NCBI GenBank assembly: GCA_039105265.1
Contig: JAPFFF010000010.1
Span: 434,001 to 498,000 of the forward strand
DNA: 64,000 bases
Direction: 5' to 3'
Origin: Tritrichomonas musculus
Taxonomy: Eukaryota; Parabasalia; Tritrichomonadida; Tritrichomonadidae
Below the pieces are notes generated by a model. It was not told the DNA's origin, made no database searches, and was given only the letters and a program-made list of their open reading frames with translations. This document shows, one piece after another, positions 11,184 through 22,200 of this stretch (its first letter is position 1; each line of letters starts with the position of its first letter). The translations under genes and the position numbers were made by a program.

Positions 11184-12047
11184 ATGAGTGACAGTGATTA
11201 TTTCAGTGATAGCGAAGAAGAAGAAGTTAATTTTGCAAAAGAAAACATTAGATCAAAAATAAAAGCAAGGTTAAAATCAAATTTGAGTCCAAAAAATGAT
11301 TCTTTAATTGCTCCAATTCATGAAGATATTGTTGCTAAATATAATTCTGTTAATGTTATTGTAGGTAAACAAAGTATGGGAAAAACAGTTACAGCATTAG
11401 AAGAAATAATTAAAATTTCAATACTTAATACTCATCATTTATTAGTTTATGTTACAAAAGATGGTGAAGAGAACGATAAAAGTTGGTTATCATTGAAACC
11501 ATTATTACAAATGCCGACAGTAGTGGTTAGTGAAAAAGATGCTGAAAAATGTATCGATGAATTATTAGCAGCAAAAAGTTTATATTACAAAATTCGAAGA
11601 GAAAGAACAAAAAATAAAATTAAACAAGAACAACTCGATGATTTATTTAATGTTTTATTTGTTGAAGATTTTGATAGAGAATATTTACATTCAATTGTAT
11701 TATTTGATGATATTTCTAATTCAAAATTATTCTCATCTGAAGAATCATTTTTTAGTCAATTATTACGTAGATGTCGTCATACAAATATGTCTTATTTCTT
11801 ATTAGTTCAAGGTTGGAAAGGGTTAAAACCACATATTAAAAATGAAATTAGTACATTATATTTATTACCTGGTTTTAATAAACAACAATTACGTTACATT
11901 TATTCTCAAGCTGCTAGTAATTTAGATTTTGAAGACTTTTTTGATGCATTTCAACAATTAAATGAAATGAAACATGAACATCCAGATGAACATCCAATGA
12001 TTGTTATTCAATGTTCTTCAGGTGGTGATACATATATTAGGTCTTAG
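11184..12047 (+). CDS. A32-like DNA-packaging ATPase (FtsK/HerA superfamily)
   Basis: The 287-residue protein has a Walker A motif GKQSMGKT at residues 61-68 and a Walker B with two acidic residues (IVLFDD) near residue 172. A later Q-containing strand, LLVQGWKG near residue 207, fits the sensor position of A32-like ATPases. This family drives genome packaging into capsids in Polintons, virophages and large DNA viruses. The N-terminal 40 residues are acidic then basic and probably disordered. Length is typical of the family. It lies just before the capsid genes, the expected context. Its last 11 bases overlap the end of a convergent small gene. Confidence 0.92.
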   Translation: MSDSDYFSDSEEEEVNFAKENIRSKIKARLKSNLSPKNDSLIAPIHEDIVAKYNSVNVIVGKQSMGKTVTALEEIIKISILNTHHLLVYVTKDGEENDKSWLSLKPLLQMPTVVVSEKDAEKCIDELLAAKSLYYKIRRERTKNKIKQEQLDDLFNVLFVEDFDREYLHSIVLFDDISNSKLFSSEESFFSQLLRRCRHTNMSYFLLVQGWKGLKPHIKNEISTLYLLPGFNKQQLRYIYSQAASNLDFEDFFDAFQQLNEMKHEHPDEHPMIVIQCSSGGDTYIRS

Positions 12048-12339
12048 AGTTAATAAAATTTATAACATCATTCAAAGTAATTTTAATTTTTGCAATATCA
12101 TCTTTGATTTTCATAATTTCTGAATCGTCTTTTTCTTCTTCTTCATTGACCTTCTTTAACATTAATTCACCTTTGATTTTGGTTATACGATAACCTTGAA
12201 TATGATACTTTTTGTTTAGTTTATGTGTTGTTTCTGAATCTAGTTGTTCTTTGTTCTTAGAATAGAATAAATTAAACTCATCAGTTGTGTTAAACTCTTT
12301 TAAATAATTTTGAATTGGTTCAATAATTTTCAATTCCAT
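12037..12339 (-). CDS. Small conserved-looking Polinton protein, coiled-coil C-terminus
   Basis: The 100-residue protein begins MELKIIEPIQNYL. It has a compact N-terminal part (about residues 1-60) with a TTHKLNKKYHIQGYRI-like segment that looks like a folded DNA- or protein-binding module. An acidic linker and a predicted coiled coil follow (residues 65-100). It is transcribed against the packaging ATPase and overlaps its 3' end by 11 bases. I recall similar short proteins beside Polinton capsid genes but cannot name a family, so the function is unknown. Confidence 0.65.
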   Translation of the reverse strand: MELKIIEPIQNYLKEFNTTDEFNLFYSKNKEQLDSETTHKLNKKYHIQGYRITKIKGELMLKKVNEEEEKDDSEIMKIKDDIAKIKITLNDVINFINSKT

Positions 12340-12390
12340 TTTAAAAAAAATAAAATTTATTTAAACATTTTTGAAACTATTTAAAACAAT

Positions 12391-12522
12391 ATGCTGATTG
12401 AAATTCTCTTAGGAACGCTTGTTTTAATTGAATTAGTGAACACATTATTAAGAGTGATAAAACTTTTCCCTCCTGATGATCCACCAATAGATGAAGAAGT
12501 AAGAAGGCGAATGTATTCTTAG
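12391..12522 (+). CDS. 43-residue single-pass membrane protein
   Basis: This short frame encodes MLIEILLGTLVLIELVNTLL followed by a basic, Pro/Asp-rich tail ending RRRMYS. Residues 2-26 form one clear hydrophobic helix. It fills the gap between two - strand genes and its stop overlaps the stop of the next one by four bases, a packing typical of real element genes. It could be a membrane-active or envelope-associated peptide. The small size makes the call provisional. Confidence 0.5.
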   Translation: MLIEILLGTLVLIELVNTLLRVIKLFPPDDPPIDEEVRRRMYS

Positions 12523-12785
12523 TCACCAGGTTCTTTATCATACGCAGGTTGTAAGAATTTATCTTTTCCTGTTGCATTCCAAGATTGAACACGATCATTC
12601 ACTGCTCGAATTCCTTTGCCAACACCACCCAAAATAGTTCCAGCAGTTCCTCCAACAGTTCCTCCTAATTTTTCTATGGCTGGTGCAACGTAATCTGATG
12701 CAAATTGTAAAATTTTAGGTCCATTTTTCTTTGCAAAGTTTGCAATATTGGTTCCGATTCTTTTAATCCATGTTCCAAAAGCCAT
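12519..12785 (-). CDS. Small glycine-rich, amphipathic virion-type protein
   Basis: The 88-residue protein starts MAFGTWIKRIGTNIANFAKK, an amphipathic basic helix. A Gly/Thr/Val-rich hydrophobic stretch follows (about residues 38-62), then a polar tail. This layout recalls membrane-lytic minor capsid proteins such as adenovirus pVI, and sits directly beside the capsid genes, but I see no motif that proves homology. It is divergent from the first capsid gene with only about 75 bases between the two starts, which probably hold both promoters. Confidence 0.6.
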   Translation of the reverse strand: MAFGTWIKRIGTNIANFAKKNGPKILQFASDYVAPAIEKLGGTVGGTAGTILGGVGKGIRAVNDRVQSWNATGKDKFLQPAYDKEPGD

Positions 12786-12861
12786 CTTTTTTAATTTCGT
12801 CTATTTTTCATCTTTGAAAAAAATTGGCTTTTCGAATTTTTTAAATTCTTCATAAAAACAG

Positions 12862-14517
12862 ATGACATATCAAAACGCACAATTTAAGAATTCAGGAAAT
12901 GATGAAGGTGACATATTAAACTTTTTCAATAATCATTTGAGGACATTAGTACAAAAGAATGGAGGAGATAATACTTTTTCAATTGTTGAGGAATTATGTC
13001 ATGACAAAGATGAACCTATTCCAATTGGTACAAAAACAAAAATAAGATTAACTCATTCTGGTCATACAATCTCCCAAATAGAAAAAGGTTTTATCAAATT
13101 AGATTTAGAATTGAAACTAAAATTGAAAACACCAATGGCATCTAAAACGATTTTGGGGAATTGTAAACATCTTAATTATATCTTTATTGGTTTCAAAAAT
13201 GCAGCAGAAATTATATCTGAATTACAATTTTGGGTTGACGGAAAATTAATTAGTGGTTATCATCAAAGTGAAATGATTAAAGAAACTTTTGCATATAATT
13301 CAATTCGACCAAAAGATTCCAAAAATAACGCAGCTCATGCTCATTCATTATGGGAAAGCGTATGCTGCATGAGTCCAAATGTTGCAGGTGTTTATGTTCC
13401 TCTCATTGCATTCCAGGCTGATACCACAGTTCCTGTTCATATGGAATTGAATATACCATTCACTGATTTGTTAGCTTTACAAGCTTGGAGATTGTATCCA
13501 AATAGAATTTTAGGTGAAGTTGAAATAGAAGTCAAATTTTCTCTTGATGCTCTTGTTTGGTGTCAACTTCAACCTAAAAATGTTGGTGAAATCAAAAGAT
13601 TTTGGGGATGGGCTGAACAAGGACAAAAAGAATTTGATGCACCAATATTACCTCTTTTCAATCGCTTTTCTCAATATCGAGATCCGATCATTACCGTAGA
13701 AAAAGTTGTTCATGAAGATCAAAACGGTACAACCACTGATGCTTTCACTACCAGCACTCATAAAGCTTCTTACCATTGTATATCATCATTATTCGCTGCG
13801 AAAAATGCTAGTGAATCAGAATTCTGGCATATTCAAATGAATACCCTTGAGATCACGAATGATGACGTTCGCATTGTCAAATGTCGATCGAATTGCAGTG
13901 GATTTGGAGTCAAACCTGATGTAATTGAATCATTAATGACAACATTACAAGAACCAATAATTATTCCATCACAAGAATTAACCAAATATCAATTTGATAT
14001 GAGAGTAACAGGAGGAAGTATTGATGTGTCAAAATCAGTTCCGTTAAAGAATGCAACAAATATAACAATGATGTTTCCTGCAAAAACTACTCATTGCACA
14101 GTCTATCAAAATATTATGTTAGAGCAATGTTGGTTATCAGTCAATAAAAAGAAATATCCAGAAACTTATTTTGATAATACTTGGGATGGAAGATTTGTTA
14201 ATTATCAACTAATGGCAAATGAATTAGATGGAAATATTGAACCAACAGATGAATTTGTTGAATCAATATCAAAACCAATAAATAATGTTTATCCAACATT
14301 TATGACTGTCGATGGAGATCCTGCAGAAAAAGAGAGATTTATGTTATGTCCATTTGATAACACAAGTTTTGGAATCAATTTTCAATTAGAACGAGGAAAT
14401 TCAGGTTATGTTTTCGATGGCGTAGACTCTGGAAATCAAGCAGTATCAATCGAGTTTAAAGGAAATTTACTGTCAAGTCGATTCATAATGCATATCTTTT
14501 CCCAGATATTGAATTGA
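12862..14517 (+). CDS. Major capsid protein, double jelly roll (first paralogue)
   Basis: The protein begins MTYQNAQFKNSGNDEGDILN and shares many blocks with the next gene: the N-terminal segment, the FxGFKNAxEI block near residue 112, the YHQSEMIxExxAYNSI block near residue 135, the LALQAWRLYPN block near residue 205, and LERGNSGYVFDG near the end. These beta-rich blocks and the length fit Polinton double-jelly-roll capsid proteins. Proteins of this family form the pseudo-hexameric capsomers of icosahedral particles. The start is supported by alignment with its neighbour and by an initiator-like TTCATAA about 12 bases upstream. Confidence 0.88.
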   Translation: MTYQNAQFKNSGNDEGDILNFFNNHLRTLVQKNGGDNTFSIVEELCHDKDEPIPIGTKTKIRLTHSGHTISQIEKGFIKLDLELKLKLKTPMASKTILGNCKHLNYIFIGFKNAAEIISELQFWVDGKLISGYHQSEMIKETFAYNSIRPKDSKNNAAHAHSLWESVCCMSPNVAGVYVPLIAFQADTTVPVHMELNIPFTDLLALQAWRLYPNRILGEVEIEVKFSLDALVWCQLQPKNVGEIKRFWGWAEQGQKEFDAPILPLFNRFSQYRDPIITVEKVVHEDQNGTTTDAFTTSTHKASYHCISSLFAAKNASESEFWHIQMNTLEITNDDVRIVKCRSNCSGFGVKPDVIESLMTTLQEPIIIPSQELTKYQFDMRVTGGSIDVSKSVPLKNATNITMMFPAKTTHCTVYQNIMLEQCWLSVNKKKYPETYFDNTWDGRFVNYQLMANELDGNIEPTDEFVESISKPINNVYPTFMTVDGDPAEKERFMLCPFDNTSFGINFQLERGNSGYVFDGVDSGNQAVSIEFKGNLLSSRFIMHIFSQILN

Positions 14518-14691
14518 ATACGGATAAAGCCGTATCAGTCAAAATGCAAAAACAAGATCCAATTCCAGAAATGTGGATTTGTTCTGATACTTATTGGACG
14601 TGGTCAATTCAAGATGGAGTTCAATATTACCCACGTGGAAGGCCAACTGGTTATGACTAAGATAAGATCTAAATTTTTTTTGCAAGATCAA

Positions 14692-16509
14692 ATGACTTAT
14701 CAAAACGCTCAATTTAGAAACTTTGGAAACGATGAAGGTGACATATTAAACTTTTTCAATGAACATTTAAGAAATTTGGTAGCAAAAAATGGAGGTGATA
14801 ATACTTTTGCTATGTATTGTGAAGATTTCCATGATCATGATATTCCAATTGAAAAATTTTCCGAAAGAACTAGAATAAAACTAACTCACCCAAATCATAC
14901 AATATCTCAAATAGAAAAAAGTTTTATTGAAATGACAGTTGAATTTGATGTTTTCTTTCAAACACCTTTGACAAAAACTAATTTTTGGACACAACAGTCT
15001 GCAACAACGTGGACAAATCATGATCAAGCACATATAAATCAAATATTTGTTGGTTTTAAAGATGCTGTTGAAATTATTGATGAAGCTAGATTTTATGTTG
15101 ATGGGAAATTGGTTCAAAACTATCATCAAACAGAAATGATTCGTGAATCTTATGCATATAATTCAATTCGTTCAAAGGAATCAAAACAAAATTCACCTCA
15201 TTCTCATACGTTATGGGAAAATGTTTGTAATTTATCTCCTAATGTTTGTGGTGTTTATATTCCATTATCTAGTTTGGCTTCAATAAATAACTTTCATGTT
15301 GTATTAGAGTTAATCATTCCATTCACAGATCAGTTAGCTTTACAAGCTTGGAGATTGTATCCAAATCAAATATTAGGTGAAATAGAAGAAGAAGTAAGAT
15401 TTTCTCTTGATGCTCTTGTTTGGTGTCAAGTTCCTCTATCTCAAGTTTGTAAAAAACTATCCCTTCGTCCAAATTATGCAACTTGGGAATTGAATTGTCC
15501 GATGCTTCCACTGGATAATCGATTTTATCAAATTGGACAAGAAGGACGAATCGTCAACAAAATGCTAACAACAAAGTCACCAAAGAGTGCAAACTTCAAA
15601 AATATAAACTCTGATTTCATTGAATTATCATCAATAAAATGGACGCTAGATCATTTAAAGAGTCAACCAAATAATGCAACTGAAGATCTCAATTATGTTT
15701 GTATGAATGTCGGATTGAATACACTCAAATATAATCCAAAATCAATAAAAATCACAGTTGGACGATCAAATTTGTTTGGATTTGGAATAAAACCATCTGT
15801 TGTTGAAGGATTGATGTCAACTTTACAAGAACCATTAATAATTCCTTCGCAAGAATTAACAAGAGTAATTTTTGATACAACTGTCGGAGATGATGAAATA
15901 AATTTAATTAAATCTATGCCTTTGAAAAATGCAACAAATTTAACATTTATGTTTCCAAGATATGCAAATGATATTACTGTATATAGAAATATTATGTATG
16001 CAAATGTTCGATTAATAATAGATAAGAAATTGTATCCTCAAGTTGAATTTGCTAATACTTGGAATGGAAGATTTGTTCAATATCAATTAATGGCAAATGA
16101 ATTAGATGGAATTGAAGCAACTCCAGAATATTTAGAATCTATTTGTCAACCTCTGAATGATTTCTCAGATAATCTCAAATTGCGTTATCGAAGTACATTT
16201 TATGATGATACAAATTTTGGAATCAATTTTCAATTAGAACGTGGAAATTCGGGTTATGTTTTCGATGGTATAGATACTAATAATCATGAAGCTTTAATAA
16301 AATTTCATGCAGATACAATATTTGATTCAAGTTCGAGTGACGCAAACACATTTCTTTATCCAAAAACATCATCTCAAGGAATTGTTGAAAATTCTTATCG
16401 AAATTTATGTAAACCAGAAATGTGGATTTGTTCTGATACTTATTGGACTTGGTCAATTCAAGATGGAGTTCAATATCATGATGAAGGAGTACCAAGTGGC
16501 TATAAATAA
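14692..16509 (+). CDS. Major capsid protein, double jelly roll (second paralogue)
   Basis: About 605 residues from the ATG that aligns exactly with the start of the preceding paralogue (MTYQNAQFRNFGNDEGDIL). An upstream in-frame ATG at 14614 would add 26 residues with no counterpart and is not preferred. It keeps the same beta-rich blocks throughout, and its C-terminus includes a conserved Trp-rich WICSDTYWTWSIQDG block. Two capsid paralogues in tandem suggest either a mixed capsid or specialised capsomers. Expression is probably linked to the first copy. Confidence 0.88.
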   Translation: MTYQNAQFRNFGNDEGDILNFFNEHLRNLVAKNGGDNTFAMYCEDFHDHDIPIEKFSERTRIKLTHPNHTISQIEKSFIEMTVEFDVFFQTPLTKTNFWTQQSATTWTNHDQAHINQIFVGFKDAVEIIDEARFYVDGKLVQNYHQTEMIRESYAYNSIRSKESKQNSPHSHTLWENVCNLSPNVCGVYIPLSSLASINNFHVVLELIIPFTDQLALQAWRLYPNQILGEIEEEVRFSLDALVWCQVPLSQVCKKLSLRPNYATWELNCPMLPLDNRFYQIGQEGRIVNKMLTTKSPKSANFKNINSDFIELSSIKWTLDHLKSQPNNATEDLNYVCMNVGLNTLKYNPKSIKITVGRSNLFGFGIKPSVVEGLMSTLQEPLIIPSQELTRVIFDTTVGDDEINLIKSMPLKNATNLTFMFPRYANDITVYRNIMYANVRLIIDKKLYPQVEFANTWNGRFVQYQLMANELDGIEATPEYLESICQPLNDFSDNLKLRYRSTFYDDTNFGINFQLERGNSGYVFDGIDTNNHEALIKFHADTIFDSSSSDANTFLYPKTSSQGIVENSYRNLCKPEMWICSDTYWTWSIQDGVQYHDEGVPSGYK

Positions 16510-16533
16510 AGATTTTTATTTGAATAGAAAAAT

Positions 16534-17019
16534 ATGTCGACATTAATTTCATATAACATTGATCCAAATTTAAATATTCAACCATTAAAAATTCATAAAA
16601 CTTATTACCCTGTTCAAGGTTGGAAACTATCAACAAAGGAACAAAAAGAACAAAATTTATCAGAATGTTTAACGGTTGATCACTTTTATTTGGAAAACGA
16701 TAGATTTGCTTTTAAATATCCATCAGAGTTTCATACTCCAACTCAAGGTCAAGATCGATATATAATCTTTCAATATTGTTATTGTGTTGTTAATAAGCAT
16801 ACTGCATCAAATTATACTGTTCATGCAAGTTTTGTTCCTCGAAATAATTATTGTGATAGTTTAGTTTATGTTGCAAATTTACAAGTTCCTGATGATAATA
16901 GAAAATATTTAATTGATTCGAATGTCAAACAAGGTTTTATGGTTTGGTTTAAAGATACAGAAACAAGAAAAATAATAGTTCCTGATTATTTCATTTTGTT
17001 CTTGAAATTAGAATATTGA
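16534..17019 (+). CDS. Beta-rich small capsid-type protein, candidate penton
   Basis: The 161-residue protein begins MSTLISYNIDPNLN. It has many alternating hydrophobic and polar residues and aromatic strands (for example YIIFQYCYCVVN near residue 77) with little predicted helix. A single-jelly-roll penton (minor capsid) protein is expected in Polintons and usually sits next to the major capsid gene, which is exactly this position. No diagnostic motif is visible, so the penton call rests on size, composition and position. Confidence 0.5.
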   Translation: MSTLISYNIDPNLNIQPLKIHKTYYPVQGWKLSTKEQKEQNLSECLTVDHFYLENDRFAFKYPSEFHTPTQGQDRYIIFQYCYCVVNKHTASNYTVHASFVPRNNYCDSLVYVANLQVPDDNRKYLIDSNVKQGFMVWFKDTETRKIIVPDYFILFLKLEY

Positions 17020-17054
17020 ATCAATTTTATTTTTGGTGCGAAAATAAAAATTTA

Positions 17055-19244
17055 ATGACAGGTGTTTGGACCGATACAGATTTCAAATTAATGACTGCAA
17101 GTGGTGTGACTGATTCGAGTTTATTTGTGTTGAAAGAAAATGGTGAGGCGTCAAATTTAACAATAAAATACCCAAAAGATGAGGAAGAGAAAAAGAAAGG
17201 AGAAAGAACAGCAACAATCAAGTCCGATGAAATTGTTGAAGAGTTGCAGACTTTGGATGGACGAACACAAAAATTCTATCCATCAGGTTCTGCAAAATCA
17301 AATTTAGAGATGTATGGAAACAGTGGGAAGTCTATATTAGCTGGAAAAATTGTTGATTATGTACTCGATAATCAAGATAACTCAAAAACTAAATTTGTTT
17401 TGAAAGATGGTGGTACAGTTCAAAATTTAAAAATTAAATTTAATCTTTTAGAGGGATCAACTGGATATAATAGTGAACTGACTTCTGATAAATTAGGGAG
17501 AGATCTTACTTCAGTTGTGAATAAAACGGAAAATTTAAGTACAGCATTGAAAGGAGCAACTGGAAATTTTATGTTAAATTCTTCGGACAATAAAATTCAA
17601 ATATCAACAAATGCCCTTGTGAAATTTTTCAATCTCTGGAAAAAAATAAATTTATCTTACCCATCAGATGATGATCCAGATAATATCCAAGATTTAGGAA
17701 ATCATGTAACTTTTTCAGAACCACTATATCTTTCCGAAGTTTTACGATTTCCAGTAATAATGCCGAATCCAAAAAAACCGATCGATGATGATGGAACCAT
17801 TAAAGATTATCAATATATATTGGATCTTCAATTTCTCGCAAAAGCAATCTTTTGGAATATGAGAAGTGAAATTAATCAAAATCAATATGTAATGGCAAAA
17901 ATAGGAGCTCCAAAGACTTTTCGAGCTGCACCTCAATTATTAACAGAAGATCCGCAAACAATCACAATTGAGTCCTATGAGAAGATGCTGCAAAAAAATG
18001 AAGATGATTGGAAATTGTATATGGATTATATATTTTCTCAATTGAATCAAAGTTTTGAAGATCAACTTGAATACTTAATTGATAACAAAGAATTTGGTAA
18101 ATTTTGGAGAAATTCAATATTTGTCGAAAATAATTTAAATAATATTCCATTACAACCATTACGACCTCAAACATTAGCAGGGTATGGATTTATAACTTTT
18201 GATATGAGTAATCTTGAAGCTGCTGATGGTGTTATGTTAACTTCTTTTATATCAGCCGAATACAATAATTCATCATTAATAATTACCATTTATGATTATG
18301 AGAGTTCACATTTTATTTTCCATATCTTTGATCGAAAACGTTCAAAGATAAACTATCAAATTAAATTCATTGATTATGTTATCGAATGTAAAATAACAAA
18401 TAATGAATTAATTGTTAAATCAAATCAAAATAATATAGAAAGTTCATCATTTGTAATTGAAAATCATAACCTAAAAATAACCTTAAATGGTATATTTGAA
18501 CTAAAATTAGAAGAAACAGAAGCCGATAAAAAATATTGTGAAGAACACCAATATGAAACAGATTCTGGAGAGGAAAGAAATTTAGAAAATCGAATTGTTG
18601 GTTATTACCTTGCTCCTTTGAATGAGAATTTCAAAAATTATTTAACCACTCTTGGAGGTTCTGTAGATTTTGATACATTAACTAGAATAACAAATTTAGA
18701 AAATACAATGAAAAATTATACAGAAAGGGTATCAACCTTAGAATCAAATGTTGATCAAATTGGAAATGTATTTTCTGCTGATACTACTGAGAGTCAAGAA
18801 TATCGAAATAAAGAAGGTTTTGTCATAAATAATAAAGCTCAAACATTGGCATTAAATGAAGAAGAGGAAAAACCAGTTGTATTAACATTTGAAGAAAAAT
18901 TAAAGAAATGGCAAGACGAAGAACTAGATCAATTAAAATGGTTAAATCAAGGAATCAAAGAGATTTGGTCATTTTGTGCTGGTATTTCAGAAGATTTATC
19001 TCGATTAGAAGAGAATCAATGTCAATGTGGAGGTAATAATAATAATGAGAATGAGAATGTTGATGAAATATTAACTGCTTTGGAACGTAAATGTCAAAAT
19101 ATTGAAACTGATCTAACGTTTGAAAATTTGACAACCGAGAATCGAATTATGATCTTAGAAGATAAAACTAAAAATATTGAATGTGATAAATTTTATGATA
19201 GTAGAATTCAGTTATTAGAAGAAAAATGTTCCACAATTGAGTAA
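17055..19244 (+). CDS. Fibre-like virion protein 1
   Basis: About 730 residues from ATG 17055; the frame is open further upstream but only with a TTG, and the bases before 17055 match other element start contexts. The N-terminal 200 residues are Gly/Asn/Ser/Asp-rich with beta-type repeats. A middle domain has long Asn-rich strands. Near residue 550-600 a coiled coil begins, with heptad-like ITNLENTMKNYTERVSTLES. A QCQCGGNNNN linker near 670 leads to another coiled coil at the end. Modular beta and coiled-coil structure downstream of the capsid genes suggests a spike or fibre. The following gene has a similar design. Confidence 0.6.
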   Translation: MTGVWTDTDFKLMTASGVTDSSLFVLKENGEASNLTIKYPKDEEEKKKGERTATIKSDEIVEELQTLDGRTQKFYPSGSAKSNLEMYGNSGKSILAGKIVDYVLDNQDNSKTKFVLKDGGTVQNLKIKFNLLEGSTGYNSELTSDKLGRDLTSVVNKTENLSTALKGATGNFMLNSSDNKIQISTNALVKFFNLWKKINLSYPSDDDPDNIQDLGNHVTFSEPLYLSEVLRFPVIMPNPKKPIDDDGTIKDYQYILDLQFLAKAIFWNMRSEINQNQYVMAKIGAPKTFRAAPQLLTEDPQTITIESYEKMLQKNEDDWKLYMDYIFSQLNQSFEDQLEYLIDNKEFGKFWRNSIFVENNLNNIPLQPLRPQTLAGYGFITFDMSNLEAADGVMLTSFISAEYNNSSLIITIYDYESSHFIFHIFDRKRSKINYQIKFIDYVIECKITNNELIVKSNQNNIESSSFVIENHNLKITLNGIFELKLEETEADKKYCEEHQYETDSGEERNLENRIVGYYLAPLNENFKNYLTTLGGSVDFDTLTRITNLENTMKNYTERVSTLESNVDQIGNVFSADTTESQEYRNKEGFVINNKAQTLALNEEEEKPVVLTFEEKLKKWQDEELDQLKWLNQGIKEIWSFCAGISEDLSRLEENQCQCGGNNNNENENVDEILTALERKCQNIETDLTFENLTTENRIMILEDKTKNIECDKFYDSRIQLLEEKCSTIE

Positions 19245-19272
19245 ATCTTATTTTTGTTGCAAATGTAAAAAA

Positions 19273-22200
19273 ATGCTGACTAAATTTAAAGGCGATATTC
19301 AATTTAAAGTAGATGGTAAAACATATTTAGGTTCTCAATTGTTAACATCAAAATCGAATGAGTTTGAAACTGTTGAAGGTTTTTCTGATTATCACGTGAC
19401 TAGAGATGCATTAACGGTTGAAGATGAAAAATTAAATATACAAATGAATGATGATGATATAACAAAACTATTACAAATCGATGATAAGACAGAAGTATTT
19501 AAAATCAATTTGAGAAAGAATGTTTTCTTAGATAGTGAAGGAAAATATATTTATCAATTATCAATTTATGTTTTGAATAAAAATTTCGTATGTCCATGTG
19601 TAACAGCTGCTGAAGATAAAAAAGTGACAATTACTGAAGAAACATCAACAACTCCATACATAAAAGTTGATAAGAATTTAAGTCTTGATTTGAAATCTTT
19701 GTACATTAATGGTGAAATTAGTATTATTTATCAATTACCTTTAAATCATTTGAAATCAACATTACCTTCCATCAAATGTGATATCATAGATTCTAGAAAT
19801 AGTTTGAAATTACATGAATCTGATAACTTATATTTATACAAACCAAGTATAATCACTGAAGAACAAATTTTTGATAGAAATTCAGTAACCGATGAAAAAT
19901 CAAATTTCAAAGATTGTTATAAAATGGTTTTCAAAATTCCAACTGATTATCAAATTCCAACTGGTTTAAAATTTGAATTCAAAGATTATTGTTTTGGAAA
20001 TCAATGGAGTTTAACCTATGATGGTGAAAAATGGAGTGGTTTGAATGTTCAAGGTCATATCACAGGAAAAATTATTAATAAACGTAATTTACAAGTTCCA
20101 GGGAAAGGTGAAACAAAATATCAAGAAAGAGATGGAGCAGAAATAATGATGAGAAGATCAAAATGGAATACTTATGCAGTTCATAAAAGATGGGATTATA
20201 CTTGGGGTGAATCTGAAAATCCAATTGAAAAACTTTTTCAAGATTCTGATGTTCAAACAAAAATATTATTAAAAGATGGTACTGAAATTGATGGAGGTGA
20301 AAAAGGTTTGACCTTTGTAAGAGAATATCTTCCAGTTGGATGGACAGAAGGAAATCTAAGATATGATTGTTGTGTAATTCGAGCTTATATTAATAAATAT
20401 ACCGAAGTAAAAGACAATTTACAATTTGATAATTGGGATCGAGTATATTTAGATTTGAAACTCTCATTTACCAAAGAATGGAATAGATTAAGTTTTTACC
20501 CATCGAATTTGTATACTGGACATGGTGATTATGATAAAAATTATTTTAGTCTCAGAGGTGATTTGGATACAATTGAGAAATTAAATTGTCATGAATTTGG
20601 TCAATTTGGAGTTAACAATCAAGATATTGCAATTTATTTATTTAAAGATTTAGTAGATCCAATTGAAGAAATTAATTGGGATAAAAATACTAATCCATTT
20701 GAATATATAATTAATCAACAATATTATGAAGTGAGTCCAAATCCAAATGCAGCAACTACTTTATATACTGATTACAACATAACTTCATCAAAAATAATTA
20801 CAGCAGACAATATTACAACAATGAGATCAGATTTGAATTTAGTTTCGAACACAGTTGATGTTGTTTCTGTTGATGTTGATAATTTAGATAAATCAGTTGA
20901 AGGTTTGAAATCAAGAATGGCATTAACTGAACAAATTACTGAAAAATTAGAAGCTGATATTGACAAAATTAGATTAAAACAAAAAATTCAAATGGTTGCA
21001 GGAATGTTAGCTTTTAGTGCAAATGGTCTAATATTTGGTGCAGAAAAAATTACTAGTTGTGTATCTGGTTTATGGAAACAATTTGTTCAATCTCGTCAAG
21101 AAATGGAATTACCTGATTTATCAAGAAGTATTGGAGTATCATTAAATAGTGTTCGAAATTGGTGTGAATCAGGTCCAACAGAAATTCCAGTATTTGATGA
21201 AAAAGAAGAAGAAATGATTATGACTGTTGGGGGTGCAAAATTATTAACTTATTCATTTAGAGATTCAATGAAGAAACCATTATTGAAAATTGTAGATAAA
21301 ATTGAAGAAATTGAAAGTGATTATATTTCCAGAAGTGAACTAACAAGAATGGATACAATTGATATTGTTACTTATTATCAAGATGAACAAGCTGCAGTTT
21401 TATTTCAAGCAGAAGATGAATTAAAAAATGGTATTTGTGTATTTAAATTATTCACATCTGAAGGTCAAAAACGATTATATATCAAAATTGAACAAGGTAC
21501 AATAACTGATTATAAAGGAGTTGATACAACAACAACAATAGATAGCATCACAATTGAAGGTCTTCCAAAATCGGAAGAATATCGTACAAAATATTTATCC
21601 AATATTAGTAAAATTGATAAAAATATAATTATAACAGGAGAAAATACTGACTATAAGATTGCTGGATGTATCATTGAAAACAATACATTTATGAGACTTT
21701 TAGTTGAGAAAACTCCAGCTGATATTGCTTATTTATCTGATATTGAAGCTTTAGATGAAAAAATAAATGCATTAGCAGTCAATAGTCATCAAAATGATGT
21801 TGCAATGTTTAGTCTTGAATATCCAACAACTGACGAAGTAAATACTGCTTTAGAAACTATTCAACAAGAATTAGCTAAGAAACCAAATATTGAAGAATTA
21901 TATACGAAAGAAGAAGCAGATGCAAAATATCGAAGCAAAAATGATTTGATATATAAAGATGCAGTCGATGTGCCTTTTGAAAATGTCCAAGATAATTCAG
22001 GATCGTGGGAAGTCAAAATAACATTGACTAGTGGAATTCACCTTGTTGGAACAATATCAAATAACGATGGCTTTGTAAAAGAGTTTGATTATTTGTTTGA
22101 TTATAATGGTGTTATTACTGAAGATGGAGTTAATGTCGATGTTGAAATTGATGGAACAACCTATAACTTGACCTATTATAAAAACGATAGATTTGGTCAA

